Below, piece after piece: positions 52,334-61,695 of a DNA stretch of 64,000 nucleotides (the stretch's first letter is position 1; each line of letters starts with the position of its first letter). The stretch spans positions 62,001-126,000 of the forward strand of contig JBAXKJ010000001.1 in the NCBI GenBank assembly GCA_037137375.1, read 5' to 3'. The DNA comes from CAINVV01 sp037137375. Lineage in GTDB: Bacteria; Bacteroidota; Bacteroidia; Bacteroidales; Prolixibacteraceae. The translations under genes and the position numbers were made by a program. The notes beneath the pieces are model-generated. The model was not told the DNA's origin. It saw only the letters and a list, made by a program, of their open reading frames with translations, and did not search any database.

Positions 52334-54259
52334 CTATGTTATTGATTCAATGTACGGTAACTTGATCTTTACGCTTGTTCCCTTATTTACCTCACTTTGG
52401 AAAGCGATTTCCCCTTTCATCTCCTTGATGATGCCAAAAGTAATGGAGAGCCCTAAACCCGTTCCTTTTCCTGCCTCCTTGGTCGTATAAAATGGAAGCA
52501 TGATTTTTTCCAATTCCACCGGTTTGATTCCAATCCCATTGTCTCTGACTTCAACAAAGATTTGATTAATAGAATAATGGGTCTTAATGGAGATTTTCTT
52601 ATTTAACAGATTTCCTAATTTCTGCTCCATCTCTTCCAAAGCATCTTTCGAATTGATTACCAAATTAAGAATCACCTGCTCAAATTGATAAGTGTTGCCA
52701 TACGCCTGAGGTAGCGGATCAGCCAGGTTCAGTTCGAGCTCAATCAGCTTGTTCATGAACTGCTCGTTAATCATCGAAGTGGCATTCCGAATGCTCTCAT
52801 TGATATCAAACATGGTCAGAATGGCATCGTCCTGGTTACGGGAGAAAACCCTCACATGATCAATAATATTCTTGATTCTGAAGATGTTATCGAAGATTTT
52901 CTCGGTCTTCTTCTCGAGATACGCTTTCGGCAGGGAATCCTGCTGAGAAGCGGCAAGTAGCATGTTATCAAAGAGAATAGAAAGCGTATTTAGCGGCTGA
53001 TTGATCTCATGGGCAATCCCGGTAGCCATTTCTCCCAGCGTCGACATCCTATCGTTATGGATCATCTGGTGTTCTAACTTTTTCCGGTAGGTAATGTCAT
53101 GAATGACAATCATAAAGGCAATAGATTCCTTCTCCTTTCCCTGGATCAGAGTCGTGCTGACTTCTGCAATAAAAGGTACATTAAATTTATTGATCAGCTC
53201 CAATTCCATACTCTGGATGAGTCCTTCTTCGAGCGTTTTGGTATAGATATCTTTGAATTTTGGCTTAAATCCCGGGGGAGCAAACCTGAGGATATGCTTG
53301 TCAATAAGTTCTGACTGTTGATTAGCGGAATAAAGTTCGACACCGATTTCAGAAATATCCGTTATAATCCCTCTGGTATTGACGATGATAATTCCTTCAG
53401 GCGAGGCATTCAACAGCGTACGGTATTTCTCTTCTGATTTTATCAGCGCTTCTGCGGCGACCTTACTCTGCGTGATGTCTTTGATGAAACAAAGATACTG
53501 TCCTTCAGTTAGTTTTACCCCATGAAGGCTGCACCACCGGAGCCGGCCACTTTTTTGCCGGAAAAGAAGTTCATCATTGGCAGTGCCTGTGTTGAGCAGT
53601 TTCTTGAAAAAGGAATTCCATTTTTCCCTGGATGTCCCTGTCATCAGGTCATTGAGGCTCAACCCCAGTAGTTCCTCCTTTTGAAACCCCGTGATCGTGT
53701 TGACCGCCTCATTCATCTCAAGGTATTTCCCATCATCGTTCATGACGAAAACACCATCCGGGGCATTCTCCAGAAAGCTCCTGAATTTCTCTTCACTATC
53801 CTGCAGTTCCGCATTGGAACGGGAAAGGTTTTCTTCAAATTCCTTCAGCAGATTCAGATCGTCGGGCTGATTTTTCTTCTGATTGTAAAGTTCAATGAAG
53901 ACATTGATCTTACTTAGCAGGATCGCCCTGTTGACGGGTTTAAAGATGTAATCGACAGCTCCCGATTCATAACCACGCACAATCTCAACCTGATCCTGGT
54001 ATACAGCGGTGAGAAAAATAATGGGAACGATAGCGCCGATCCTATTTTCATTGATCTTTAGCGCCAGGGAATAACCGTTCATCTCAGGCATCTGGACGTC
54101 GAGAATGGCGAGGGCTAACTCCTTATTTTTGATTAACTCAAGCGCCTTTTTTCCTGAATTTGCTGAAATAACGATCGCTTTCAGGGGCTTGAGAACAATC
54201 TCCATATAGGCGAGCATCTCTTTGGAGTCATCAACTATCAATATATTGGGAAGATCCAT
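52334..54259 (-). CDS. REC-PAS-PAS histidine kinase (NtrB-like partner candidate)
   Basis: The protein of 641 residues begins with a receiver (LAILDVQMPEMNG), then two PAS domains (FLENAPDGVFVMNDDG; LLNASPEGIIIVNTRG). The kinase core has the phosphoacceptor in LGEMATGIAHEINQPLNTL and the HATPase motifs RDNGIGIK and GTGLGLSITFGI. The HEINQPL type of H-box is usual for kinases that partner NtrC-family regulators, and such a regulator is the next gene (85 bp away). It is soluble. Its receiver is a close paralogue of that in the kinase at 45392-46483. Confidence 0.9.
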   Translation of the reverse strand: MDLPNILIVDDSKEMLAYMEIVLKPLKAIVISANSGKKALELIKNKELALAILDVQMPEMNGYSLALKINENRIGAIVPIIFLTAVYQDQVEIVRGYESGAVDYIFKPVNRAILLSKINVFIELYNQKKNQPDDLNLLKEFEENLSRSNAELQDSEEKFRSFLENAPDGVFVMNDDGKYLEMNEAVNTITGFQKEELLGLSLNDLMTGTSREKWNSFFKKLLNTGTANDELLFRQKSGRLRWCSLHGVKLTEGQYLCFIKDITQSKVAAEALIKSEEKYRTLLNASPEGIIIVNTRGIITDISEIGVELYSANQQSELIDKHILRFAPPGFKPKFKDIYTKTLEEGLIQSMELELINKFNVPFIAEVSTTLIQGKEKESIAFMIVIHDITYRKKLEHQMIHNDRMSTLGEMATGIAHEINQPLNTLSILFDNMLLAASQQDSLPKAYLEKKTEKIFDNIFRIKNIIDHVRVFSRNQDDAILTMFDINESIRNATSMINEQFMNKLIELELNLADPLPQAYGNTYQFEQVILNLVINSKDALEEMEQKLGNLLNKKISIKTHYSINQIFVEVRDNGIGIKPVELEKIMLPFYTTKEAGKGTGLGLSITFGIIKEMKGEIAFQSEVNKGTSVKIKLPYIESIT

Positions 54260-54262
54260 GTG

Positions 54263-55378
54263 CTACTCTGCCTTTTTAACTGTAAAAGTAAATATACTTC
54301 CTTTTCCGACTTCACTTTCCACCCTGATGTTTCCACCCTGTTTTTCGACGAACTCCTTGCAGATCAGCAATCCAAGACCGGTACTCGACTCACCTTCAGT
54401 GCCTTTCCTGCTAAGCTGCTCATTCATCGTAAAGAGTTTACTCAACATCTCGCTTTTCATTCCTATTCCATTGTCCTTAACCGATACCTCGATTTCCCCA
54501 TGTTCGGCCGTATTAGCCGTTACCACGACAGTCCCACCCGGATAGGTATACTTCAGCGCATTGGATATCAGATTACGCAGGATTGTCTCCGTCATCTTCA
54601 CATCACAGAAGACGAAATAGGTCTCATTTAGCTCGAACTGAAGTTGTATGTTTTTTCTTCTGGCAGATTCCTGAACAGGATCAATACTCCTGTTAATGAG
54701 TCTGTTGAGAGTTATTTTCTCGGGACGGCATTCGAAATTTCCTTTCTTTAGCATCGACCATTCCAGGAGATTTTCAAGAAGTTGGAAAAGGCTGGTTGCT
54801 GAAGTGTGCAGAGACTTGGTGATATCTTCGATTTCGGCCATGGTCATGGTATGGAGATCCTCTGCCATTACTTCAGCCAGACCAAGGAAAGAGCTTAGCG
54901 GACTGCGGAGATCATGGGCCAAAATAGCAAAAAACTTGTCTTTTTCGGCATTACTAATTTGTAGCAATTCGTTTTTAACCCTATTCGCCTCCTCTGCCTT
55001 CTTCCATTCAGTGATATCATTGATGGTGGTAATAAAATACTGCGGTTCGCCCTCCTGGTTCCTAAAGAGTAATGTATGAATATCACCCCAAACGATGGAA
55101 CCATTCTTATGGAAATATCTTTTTTCCCATCGCATTGATTTGTTTTTTCCGGAGAGGATCGAGTCGATGACCTTGTGGTTTGGTTCTATATCCTCCGGAA
55201 AGGTTAAATCATTCCAGGGCCGATCGTTCAACTCCTCTTTGGTATAACCCAGCATCTGGCAAAAAGCCTGGTTGGCATGCAGCCTCCCATCGATGGATGT
55301 AACAGACATTCCAACAGCCGAGTTCTCAAAAAGGTTCCTGAAAATACCTTGTTCGTCTATATTTTCGAGTATCAACAT
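54263..55378 (-). CDS. PAS histidine kinase
   Basis: The protein of 371 residues has one PAS domain (about 10-130, LFENSAVGMSVTSIDG, and the PAC part KNGSIVWGDIHTLLF), HisKA with FFAILAHDLRSPLSSFLGLA, and HATPase with KDNGIGM and GLGLLICKEFVEKQGG. It is soluble and ends 3 bp before the start of the REC-PAS-PAS kinase. The HDLRSP type of H-box and the domain plan resemble the PAS-GAF kinase at 16747-18414. Confidence 0.88.
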   Translation of the reverse strand: MLILENIDEQGIFRNLFENSAVGMSVTSIDGRLHANQAFCQMLGYTKEELNDRPWNDLTFPEDIEPNHKVIDSILSGKNKSMRWEKRYFHKNGSIVWGDIHTLLFRNQEGEPQYFITTINDITEWKKAEEANRVKNELLQISNAEKDKFFAILAHDLRSPLSSFLGLAEVMAEDLHTMTMAEIEDITKSLHTSATSLFQLLENLLEWSMLKKGNFECRPEKITLNRLINRSIDPVQESARRKNIQLQFELNETYFVFCDVKMTETILRNLISNALKYTYPGGTVVVTANTAEHGEIEVSVKDNGIGMKSEMLSKLFTMNEQLSRKGTEGESSTGLGLLICKEFVEKQGGNIRVESEVGKGSIFTFTVKKAE

Positions 55379-55397
55379 ATTTGTGATTAAGTTTAAT

Positions 55398-58049
55398 CTA
55401 ATTTTCAGCAGGGATGGTAAAATTCATAGTTGTTCCCTCTCCCTTAACCGATTGAAGAGTTACCTCCCCACCTAGAAGCGTGATAATTCCTTTTACAATA
55501 GAAAGTCCCAACCCACTGCCTTCATACATTCTGGTTGATGAAAAATCTTCCTGCATAAAAGAATCAAAAACATATTTTTTAGCTTCCTCTGCTATACCAA
55601 TACCCGTATCACTTACATAAAATTTGCAGTATCCGTCTATCCGATTGAATCCCACTACTATTTTACCCATATTAGTGAATTTCAGTGAATTAGAGATTAA
55701 ATGATTCAGCGCCTTCCTGATAAGATCTACGTCAGAGTGAAGATGCATTTTCCTGAGATTCGGGGGAATTTCCTCCACAACGGTAATTCCTTTTTCCTTA
55801 CCATGAGCCGAAAAATCTTCAATTACCTCCTCAATCAGGCTGCTTACCCTGAAGATTTTGTTATGAACCTCCTGATTTCCGGTAACCAGCATCGAAATAT
55901 CCAGGTAATCATCGATAGTGCTTATCAGCCGCTCACTGCTTTCCTGTACAACTGTTAAGAATTGATTTTTTTCTTCCAGTGACAGGTGTTCGTTTGCGAT
56001 GATCTCTCCAAACCCGATGATACCGTTCAAAGGTGTTCTGATTTCGTGAGAGATATTATTCATGAATGCCGTCTTAAGTCTATTACTCGCTTCGGCTTTG
56101 ATCCGGGCTTCAATAAGCGATTGCTCGATGTTGATTTTTTCCTGCAGGTTGGCCATCATTCCTGTGAAGATATTCAAAAGGGATATTTCCGAATCAAACC
56201 ATTTCCTTTTGTCTTTGGTGGACTCAAATCCGACAAATCCAAGGCAATTATCCTGCGAAATCATCGGTATGGTGATGACAGATTTAATATCAATGGATTC
56301 CAGCAAAATACGGATAGGATCATTCTGCTTGAGTTTCTTGAGATTCTCAACCATTGCCGGTTCCCCTCTCTGGTGGTAGCTGGACCAGTCGGAGATATGG
56401 GTGACCGGTATATTTTGCCGTTGATCTATCAGTGGAATCGTACCATAACGGCACCATTCATGTGTATTGGTCATGGTGCCATTTTCGAAATCGTACCGGT
56501 AAATGTAGCAGCGATCCACATCGATGTATTCAGAGATCTGCCGAAGCGAATCATTGATGACAAGGCTTGTTTCTGAAGTTGGTATATTGATGAAGCGGGC
56601 AGCCAAGCCCATTAAAATCTTTTGGAAGCCTGACTGATACAAAAGATCTTGCCGCATATCCTTGGATTCTGTTACATCCCGCACGATCACCAGAACATGA
56701 AAATTGTCGAGCCGGCTAATCCGAACCTCATAATATTTCATCGTTCCGGGGAAGTTCATCTCGTATTCGTAGGTGGTCAGGTGCTTTGTTTTAAGGCAGT
56801 TGGACAGCATTTTCATAAGGGTCTCAGCTTCTTCCGCATTGAAAAGCTGATAGAGAGAAGCTCCTAATACCTCCTCTTTGTTCAGAAAAAGGCGGTCAGT
56901 ATCGGATGCGAAAAAGTCGGTCAGAACGCCTGTCTTGTCTATTACGAACATCATATCAGGCATGGAGCTGATGATGGCATCAAGTTTGGAAGCGGTAACA
57001 TTTCGTTCCTGTTCAACATTCGTAAGCTCAGAAATGTCTCTTATTATCAGTAGCTTACCTTGTTTTGCCTTGCTGTTGTTCTCAAGCTCCAGAATCTGGG
57101 ATTCATAAAAAAATCTTTTCCCTTCGAATAAGCGGTTGAATTCCAACTTTCCCTTACCGTTTTCCAGGAAGAACTCTTCAAGTTCAGGCCAGTCGCGCAG
57201 AATGACATCATATTTCTTACCGATATCCTTTCTCGTCAGACCGAGCATGGAATTAGCTGTCTGGTTATAATCCACCAGACGGTTGGACAGATCGAAGACA
57301 GAGACTCCTTCCTCGATGATTTCAAACAGTTTTGAACGGGCAATAGGAACAAGATCAAATAGTTTGAAGCGGGAAAGAGCAAGATAAACGACAATCCCGG
57401 TTATGGTGAAAGTAAACGAAACCGGATCAATGCCATAAGGTATCAGATGGAGCTGATAAAACAGGTAGCCCAGAAATGGAAAGGTCGTCGCAAGGAGAAT
57501 CAGGCGGAGCTGACTCCTGTAAAGTTGTGCCGTATTCCTAAACATTCTGACCAGCAATCCCAACGAGAGAAGCATAGCTCCAATTACATAAATCTGATGA
57601 ATATAGTACCAAACAGAGGGAATAAATGAGAAAGAAGGGTATGGGCCAGTCAGATCAAGTTCCTCACGATAGTAAAAAAGATGATGATAGTGGTTGGTGT
57701 CCACCATTAAGACTGTTATGGCCGGTATCAATAATATCAGAAAGATGTTTCTGCTGGTTAGCCACCTGTTTTTGCCTGTAAATTGAAGGGCGAACATCAG
57801 GTAGAATGAAGATAATACGGAAATGCCAAAATACTCCAGACGGTAAAAAAGAGTTATCTCACTGAGAGTTTTGACGGATATTTCAAACGAGTAAAAAAGC
57901 GAATAAATGGCATTCGCGAGGAATAACCACATGATAAATCTTGTCTGGGATGAATGGAATTTGAACCATAATAATAGTCCCAATGTTGTCATTATCAGAA
58001 ATGAAGACAACGATACCAGTGCGAAAGGATTAAAGTAGAATGATTCCAC
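55398..58049 (-). CDS. Seven-helix membrane sensor histidine kinase (7TM-PAS-PAS-GAF-kinase)
   Basis: The protein of 883 residues starts with seven hydrophobic helices (about 8-230), matching the 7TM sensor region of many histidine kinases (FYRLEYFGISVLSSFYLMFALQF is typical). Then come a PAS domain (IIEEGVSVFDLSNRLVDYN), a second PAS (ISSMPDMMFVIDKTG), a GAF domain (about 480-630), HisKA with FMNNISHEIRTPLNGIIGF, and HATPase with DTGIGI and GSGLGLSIVKGI. It heads the operon that ends in the NtrC-type regulator, so it may bring a surface or envelope signal to the fibre genes. The stop lies 19 bp before the next kinase. Confidence 0.88.
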   Translation of the reverse strand: MESFYFNPFALVSLSSFLIMTTLGLLLWFKFHSSQTRFIMWLFLANAIYSLFYSFEISVKTLSEITLFYRLEYFGISVLSSFYLMFALQFTGKNRWLTSRNIFLILLIPAITVLMVDTNHYHHLFYYREELDLTGPYPSFSFIPSVWYYIHQIYVIGAMLLSLGLLVRMFRNTAQLYRSQLRLILLATTFPFLGYLFYQLHLIPYGIDPVSFTFTITGIVVYLALSRFKLFDLVPIARSKLFEIIEEGVSVFDLSNRLVDYNQTANSMLGLTRKDIGKKYDVILRDWPELEEFFLENGKGKLEFNRLFEGKRFFYESQILELENNSKAKQGKLLIIRDISELTNVEQERNVTASKLDAIISSMPDMMFVIDKTGVLTDFFASDTDRLFLNKEEVLGASLYQLFNAEEAETLMKMLSNCLKTKHLTTYEYEMNFPGTMKYYEVRISRLDNFHVLVIVRDVTESKDMRQDLLYQSGFQKILMGLAARFINIPTSETSLVINDSLRQISEYIDVDRCYIYRYDFENGTMTNTHEWCRYGTIPLIDQRQNIPVTHISDWSSYHQRGEPAMVENLKKLKQNDPIRILLESIDIKSVITIPMISQDNCLGFVGFESTKDKRKWFDSEISLLNIFTGMMANLQEKINIEQSLIEARIKAEASNRLKTAFMNNISHEIRTPLNGIIGFGEIIANEHLSLEEKNQFLTVVQESSERLISTIDDYLDISMLVTGNQEVHNKIFRVSSLIEEVIEDFSAHGKEKGITVVEEIPPNLRKMHLHSDVDLIRKALNHLISNSLKFTNMGKIVVGFNRIDGYCKFYVSDTGIGIAEEAKKYVFDSFMQEDFSSTRMYEGSGLGLSIVKGIITLLGGEVTLQSVKGEGTTMNFTIPAEN

Positions 58050-58203
58050 ACAATGAATGGTTATGGTTGGAATTATTTGGTTAAATTACAAAAAAAAAGA
58101 ATGGTCATCTGTTTTGGTTCACTTTGATACGATTTTTTTTAACGGGTATTACAAATTTTTGATTTTTTAGGCTGTTGTTAGGGCAATCTCTTAATAGTTT
58201 CCT

Positions 58204-58211
58204 TAATTTTG
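58204..58211 (+). promoter_or_regulatory. Candidate -7 promoter element for the pta operon
   Basis: TAATTTTG, followed by CAC, is an exact TAnnTTTG match 41 bp before the pta ATG at 58253. The -33 region has TTAG at 22 bp, a poor match. The 203 bp gap 58050-58252 also serves the divergent kinase operon. Confidence 0.5.
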
Positions 58212-58252
58212 CACTTTTAAAAGAAATAGTTCGAAAATTAAATATTGTACTC

Positions 58253-59257
58253 ATGGAATTGCTGGAAAAAATCAGGGAAAATGCTATCAGGCTTCAGAAT
58301 CATATTGTTTTACCTGAAGGGAGTGAGATCAGGACGCTAAAGGCTACGGCTCAGATACTGGAAGAAAAGATTGCCAAAATCACCTTATTGGGAAACCGCG
58401 AAACGATTTTGGCTGCGGCTGCAAAAGAAGGTCTTAACATCTCGGATGCCCGGATTGTGGATCCAATAACTGACAGCAACCGTCAGAAATATGCTGAAAT
58501 GATGGTTGAGATTAGAAAGAACAAAGGACTGACGATTGAAAACGCATATACCCAACTGAATGATCCGCTTTGCTACGGCGTAATGATGATAAAGGCCTGT
58601 GATGCGGACGGTGAGGTGGCCGGCGCCATCAATGCAACCGGTGATGTGCTGAGGCCTGCTTTTCAGTATGTGAAGACTCTGCCCGGCGTTTCCGTGGTAT
58701 CCGGTTGTTTTTTCATGATTTTTAAGGACAAAAATATTGGTGACAATGGCATGCTGGTCTTTGCAGATTGTGCTGTTATGCCTAATCCTGATGCTCTCCA
58801 GCTGGCTGAAATTGCTGTCACAACTGCTGCTTCGGCTAAGGCAATTGCTGGAATTGAACCGCGTGTGGCCATGCTCTCTTTCTCGACCAAGGGTAGTGCC
58901 CAGCACGAACTGGTCGATAAGGTAGTTGAAGCCACGAAGTTAGCTGCACAAATGAATCCCGATTTAATGATCGATGGGGAGATGCAGTTGGATGCAGCCC
59001 TTGTTCCGGAGGTTGGTCTTTTAAAATCGCCGGGCAGCAAGGTCGCCGGACGGGCTAATGTATTGGTTTTCCCAGGACTTGAGTCCGGAAACATTGGGTA
59101 TAAGCTGGTCCAGAGACTGGCAGGCGCCGAAGCCGTTGGTCCGGTACTGCAAGGAATGGCAGCGCCAATCAACGATCTATCCAGGGGTTGTTCAGTGAGC
59201 GATATTGTCAATATGGTGGCGATCACTGCAAATCAGGCAGGAAATAAGAAAGGATAA
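58253..59257 (+). CDS. pta: Phosphate acetyltransferase
   Basis: It converts acetyl-CoA and phosphate to acetyl phosphate. The protein has 334 residues from the ATG at 58253 (MELLEKIRENAIR), typical for the short Pta type; an earlier in-frame start would fall upstream of the promoter box. Marks are HIVLPEGSEIRTLKA, YGVMMIKACDADGEVAGA, GDNGMLVFADCAVMPNPDALQLA, and GRANVLVFPGLESGNIGYKLVQRLAGAEAVGPVLQG. It is followed by a dehydrogenase gene and ackA on the same strand. It is cytoplasmic. Confidence 0.92.
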   Translation: MELLEKIRENAIRLQNHIVLPEGSEIRTLKATAQILEEKIAKITLLGNRETILAAAAKEGLNISDARIVDPITDSNRQKYAEMMVEIRKNKGLTIENAYTQLNDPLCYGVMMIKACDADGEVAGAINATGDVLRPAFQYVKTLPGVSVVSGCFFMIFKDKNIGDNGMLVFADCAVMPNPDALQLAEIAVTTAASAKAIAGIEPRVAMLSFSTKGSAQHELVDKVVEATKLAAQMNPDLMIDGEMQLDAALVPEVGLLKSPGSKVAGRANVLVFPGLESGNIGYKLVQRLAGAEAVGPVLQGMAAPINDLSRGCSVSDIVNMVAITANQAGNKKG

Positions 59258-59295
59258 AGGATCCTTAATTTTCAATCTATTTAAAATTATTGCTA

Positions 59296-60273
59296 ATGGA
59301 AAATATTATAGTAGAACATATTGAGGATTTTGGTCTGAGCAAAAAGAAGCAGACGCATACCCTTTTTTCGAAAATCGGGATCGTCGGTTGCGGAATGGAT
59401 GGACAGAATATTGCAAGGATTGCCAGCGCATACGGCATTGAGGTGATCTTTATCGAACTGTCACAGGATAGAATTGATAATGCTTATGTACAGCTTGGCA
59501 AAGCGTTGGACAGACGTATTGAGAACTGGGGTATGACCAATGGAGAAAAGAAACTGATCCTTTCCCGCGTTCGCGGTAGCCTCAATTACGAAGATCTGAA
59601 GGACTGCGATTTCGTTATAGAAGTGATCCGTGCAGAATCGAGCGCCAGGAAAATTACGGAAAGAAAAGAGGTGTTCAAGAGGATTGAGAAAGTGGTCAGT
59701 AAGGATTGTATTATTGCTACCAATTCAACCACCATTATCATCACTGAGCTTGCCTCTGAACTGAAACACAAAGAAAGATGTGTATCTCTCCATTTCTTTG
59801 TACAGTCGCCTGATGCCAAGATTTGTGAGGTAGTAAAGGGTCTCTACACCTCAGATGAAGTTTACGAAAGGGTTCTGACCTTCGTGAAACTCGTCAACAG
59901 ACAGGCTATTCCTGTTGAAGAATCCGCAGGGCTCATCTCTATACGGCTTTATATGGCCTTACTCAACGAGGCCTGCGAAGTGCTGATGGAAGGGGTTAGT
60001 TCCATGTCTAATATTGATACCGTCTGGAAAATTGGATTTGGTATGCGCTTCGGTCCATTCGAACTCGCGGATATACTCGGTATCGACAAGGTCAACCGCT
60101 GGATGGAAAACCTGTATTCGGAATTCGGAGACCCGATGTATATGCCTTCTCCAGTGATCAAGAAACTCAACAGAGCCAAGAGATTCGGAAAACATGTGTG
60201 TTGGGGATTTTATAAATATGATGAAAATGGAAGTATCATCGGATCGACTCCGCTAAACTCAGAAAGAATATAA
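59296..60273 (+). CDS. 3-hydroxyacyl-CoA (3-hydroxybutyryl-CoA) dehydrogenase family protein
   Basis: The protein of 325 residues starts at ATG 59296 (a TTG two codons earlier is also open). A leader of about 25 residues precedes the NAD-binding domain with GIVGCGMDGQNIARIA (GxGxxG) and acidic Glu in VIFIELSQDRI. NSTTIIITELA and the catalytic-His region CVSLHFFVQSPDAKICEVVKG follow, then a C-terminal helical domain ending in WGFYKYDENG. This is the fold of 3-hydroxybutyryl-CoA dehydrogenase. Being between pta and ackA and near ptb/buk, it may serve butyrate or branched acid formation, but the other enzymes of that route are not here. Confidence 0.8.
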   Translation: MENIIVEHIEDFGLSKKKQTHTLFSKIGIVGCGMDGQNIARIASAYGIEVIFIELSQDRIDNAYVQLGKALDRRIENWGMTNGEKKLILSRVRGSLNYEDLKDCDFVIEVIRAESSARKITERKEVFKRIEKVVSKDCIIATNSTTIIITELASELKHKERCVSLHFFVQSPDAKICEVVKGLYTSDEVYERVLTFVKLVNRQAIPVEESAGLISIRLYMALLNEACEVLMEGVSSMSNIDTVWKIGFGMRFGPFELADILGIDKVNRWMENLYSEFGDPMYMPSPVIKKLNRAKRFGKHVCWGFYKYDENGSIIGSTPLNSERI

Positions 60274-60284
60274 TACTCGAAAAA

Positions 60285-61487
60285 ATGAAAATATTAGTAC
60301 TTAATTGCGGAAGCTCTTCCATCAAATATCAGTTCTTTTGTCTTGACACCAATGCCTTGATTGCCAAAGGTATAGTAGAGAAAATTGGCATGAAGGGTTC
60401 CTTCCTGAAACATGAGAAAGAGAGTGGACAAAAGGTTCTTTTTGAAGGTGAAATTCTCGACCATAAGATCGGCATAGAATATATTCTGGGTGTATTGTCA
60501 AGCGCCAAACATGGCTGCATCACCCACCTTGAGGAAATCAGTGCCGTTGGTCACAGGGTAGTTCATGGGGGTGAATTCTTTACTGAGAGCAAACTCGTAA
60601 ACGATGAGGTAATAGGGGCACTCGAAAAATACACCGAGCTGGCACCCTTGCATAATCCACCAAACCTCAAGGGAATCTATGGTATTCAGTCTCTGATTCC
60701 TTTGATCCCTCAGGTAGCTGTCTTCGATACCGCATTTCATACTTCCATGCCGAAACATGCCTTTATGTATGCCATTCCTTATGCCTTGTATAAAAAGTAC
60801 GGGATCAGGCGCTATGGCTTTCATGGTACAAGTCACCGGTATGTATCTGCACGGGCAAGTGAGATCCTTTGCGCTAAAATGTCTGATTTAAAGATAATCA
60901 CCTGCCATCTGGGTAATGGGGCGTCTGTTTGTGCCATCAAAGACGGTATTTCTGTCGATACCTCGATGGGATTCACGCCGGTTGAAGGACTTATTATGGG
61001 ATCCAGGTCCGGCGACGTCGACATGGGTGCCGTCACTTACATCATGGACAAGGAAAAAATCGGAACCAAATCGGCTTCAGTGCTCTTTAATAAACATTCC
61101 GGGTTACTGGGAATCAGTGGTTCTTCGTCCGATATGCGCGAAATTCAGGAGGCTGCCGACAAGGGTGACGAACGTTGTCAGCTGGCTATCAAGATGTTCA
61201 ATTACAGGGTTAAGAAATACATCGGATCCTATGCCGCCGCAATGGGAGGCATTGATTTGTTGATCTTTACAGGTGGTATTGGAGAGAACTCAGGCTCAAC
61301 CCGGACGGGTATCTGTGAAGGACTTGAATTCCTGGGGATCGATCTGGATGAAACGATCAATACCGGATTGAGAAGTAAGGAGACCATTATCAGTAAAAAG
61401 GATGCAAGAGTGAAGGTGATGGTAGTGCCTACCAATGAGGAACTGATGATTGCGATCGACACGCAGAAGATTATAGAGAATATTTAA
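60285..61487 (+). CDS. ackA: Acetate kinase
   Basis: It makes ATP and acetate from acetyl phosphate. The protein of 400 residues has all family marks: MKILVLNCGSSSIKYQFF, VGHRVVHGGE, VFDTAFHTSMP, RRYGFHGTSH, CHLGNGASVCAI, FTPVEGLIMGSRSGDVD and GGIGENSG. It follows the dehydrogenase gene by 11 bp and works with Pta. It is cytoplasmic. Confidence 0.96.
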   Translation: MKILVLNCGSSSIKYQFFCLDTNALIAKGIVEKIGMKGSFLKHEKESGQKVLFEGEILDHKIGIEYILGVLSSAKHGCITHLEEISAVGHRVVHGGEFFTESKLVNDEVIGALEKYTELAPLHNPPNLKGIYGIQSLIPLIPQVAVFDTAFHTSMPKHAFMYAIPYALYKKYGIRRYGFHGTSHRYVSARASEILCAKMSDLKIITCHLGNGASVCAIKDGISVDTSMGFTPVEGLIMGSRSGDVDMGAVTYIMDKEKIGTKSASVLFNKHSGLLGISGSSSDMREIQEAADKGDERCQLAIKMFNYRVKKYIGSYAAAMGGIDLLIFTGGIGENSGSTRTGICEGLEFLGIDLDETINTGLRSKETIISKKDARVKVMVVPTNEELMIAIDTQKIIENI

Positions 61488-61519
61488 CAAGTTTTGAACG
61501 GGGTGCTCCAGCTTACGCT

Positions 61520-61606
61520 CCAGCGGATTTGTAATCCGCTGGCTCTGGAATTGCCGGCAGATGGCAAATCTGCCGGAGCGATGTTTAACAGATTTGTAAT
61601 CCGTTA
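61520..61606. repeat. Cluster of three REP-like hairpins between ackA and ptb
   Basis: Three palindromes lie in a row: CCAGCGGATT with AATCCGCTGG (61520-61542, perfect), CCGGCAGAT with ATCTGCCGG (61554-61576, perfect), and TAACAGATT with AATCCGTTA (61586-61606, one mismatch). The shared core GATTTGTAATCCG is like extragenic palindromes seen in Bacteroidota genomes. No T-run follows, so they are not simple terminators. No transposase gene is nearby. Confidence 0.6.
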
Positions 61607-61630
61607 GAGCAGAATCCAACGGAGCTTAAA

Positions 61631-61663
61631 GTTGCAAACATTTCAAACTTTGTTCTACCTTTG
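61631..61663 (+). promoter_or_regulatory. Candidate promoter for ptb-buk (GTTG - 21 bp - TACCTTTG)
   Basis: TACCTTTG (61656-61663) is an exact TAnnTTTG match with GTTG at 21 bp upstream (three of four for TTTG). It lies 33 bp before the ptb ATG, after the hairpin cluster, so ptb-buk can be transcribed apart from ackA. Confidence 0.55.
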
Positions 61664-61695
61664 CAAACTATAATCGAAACTAAACTTCGTTCTGA

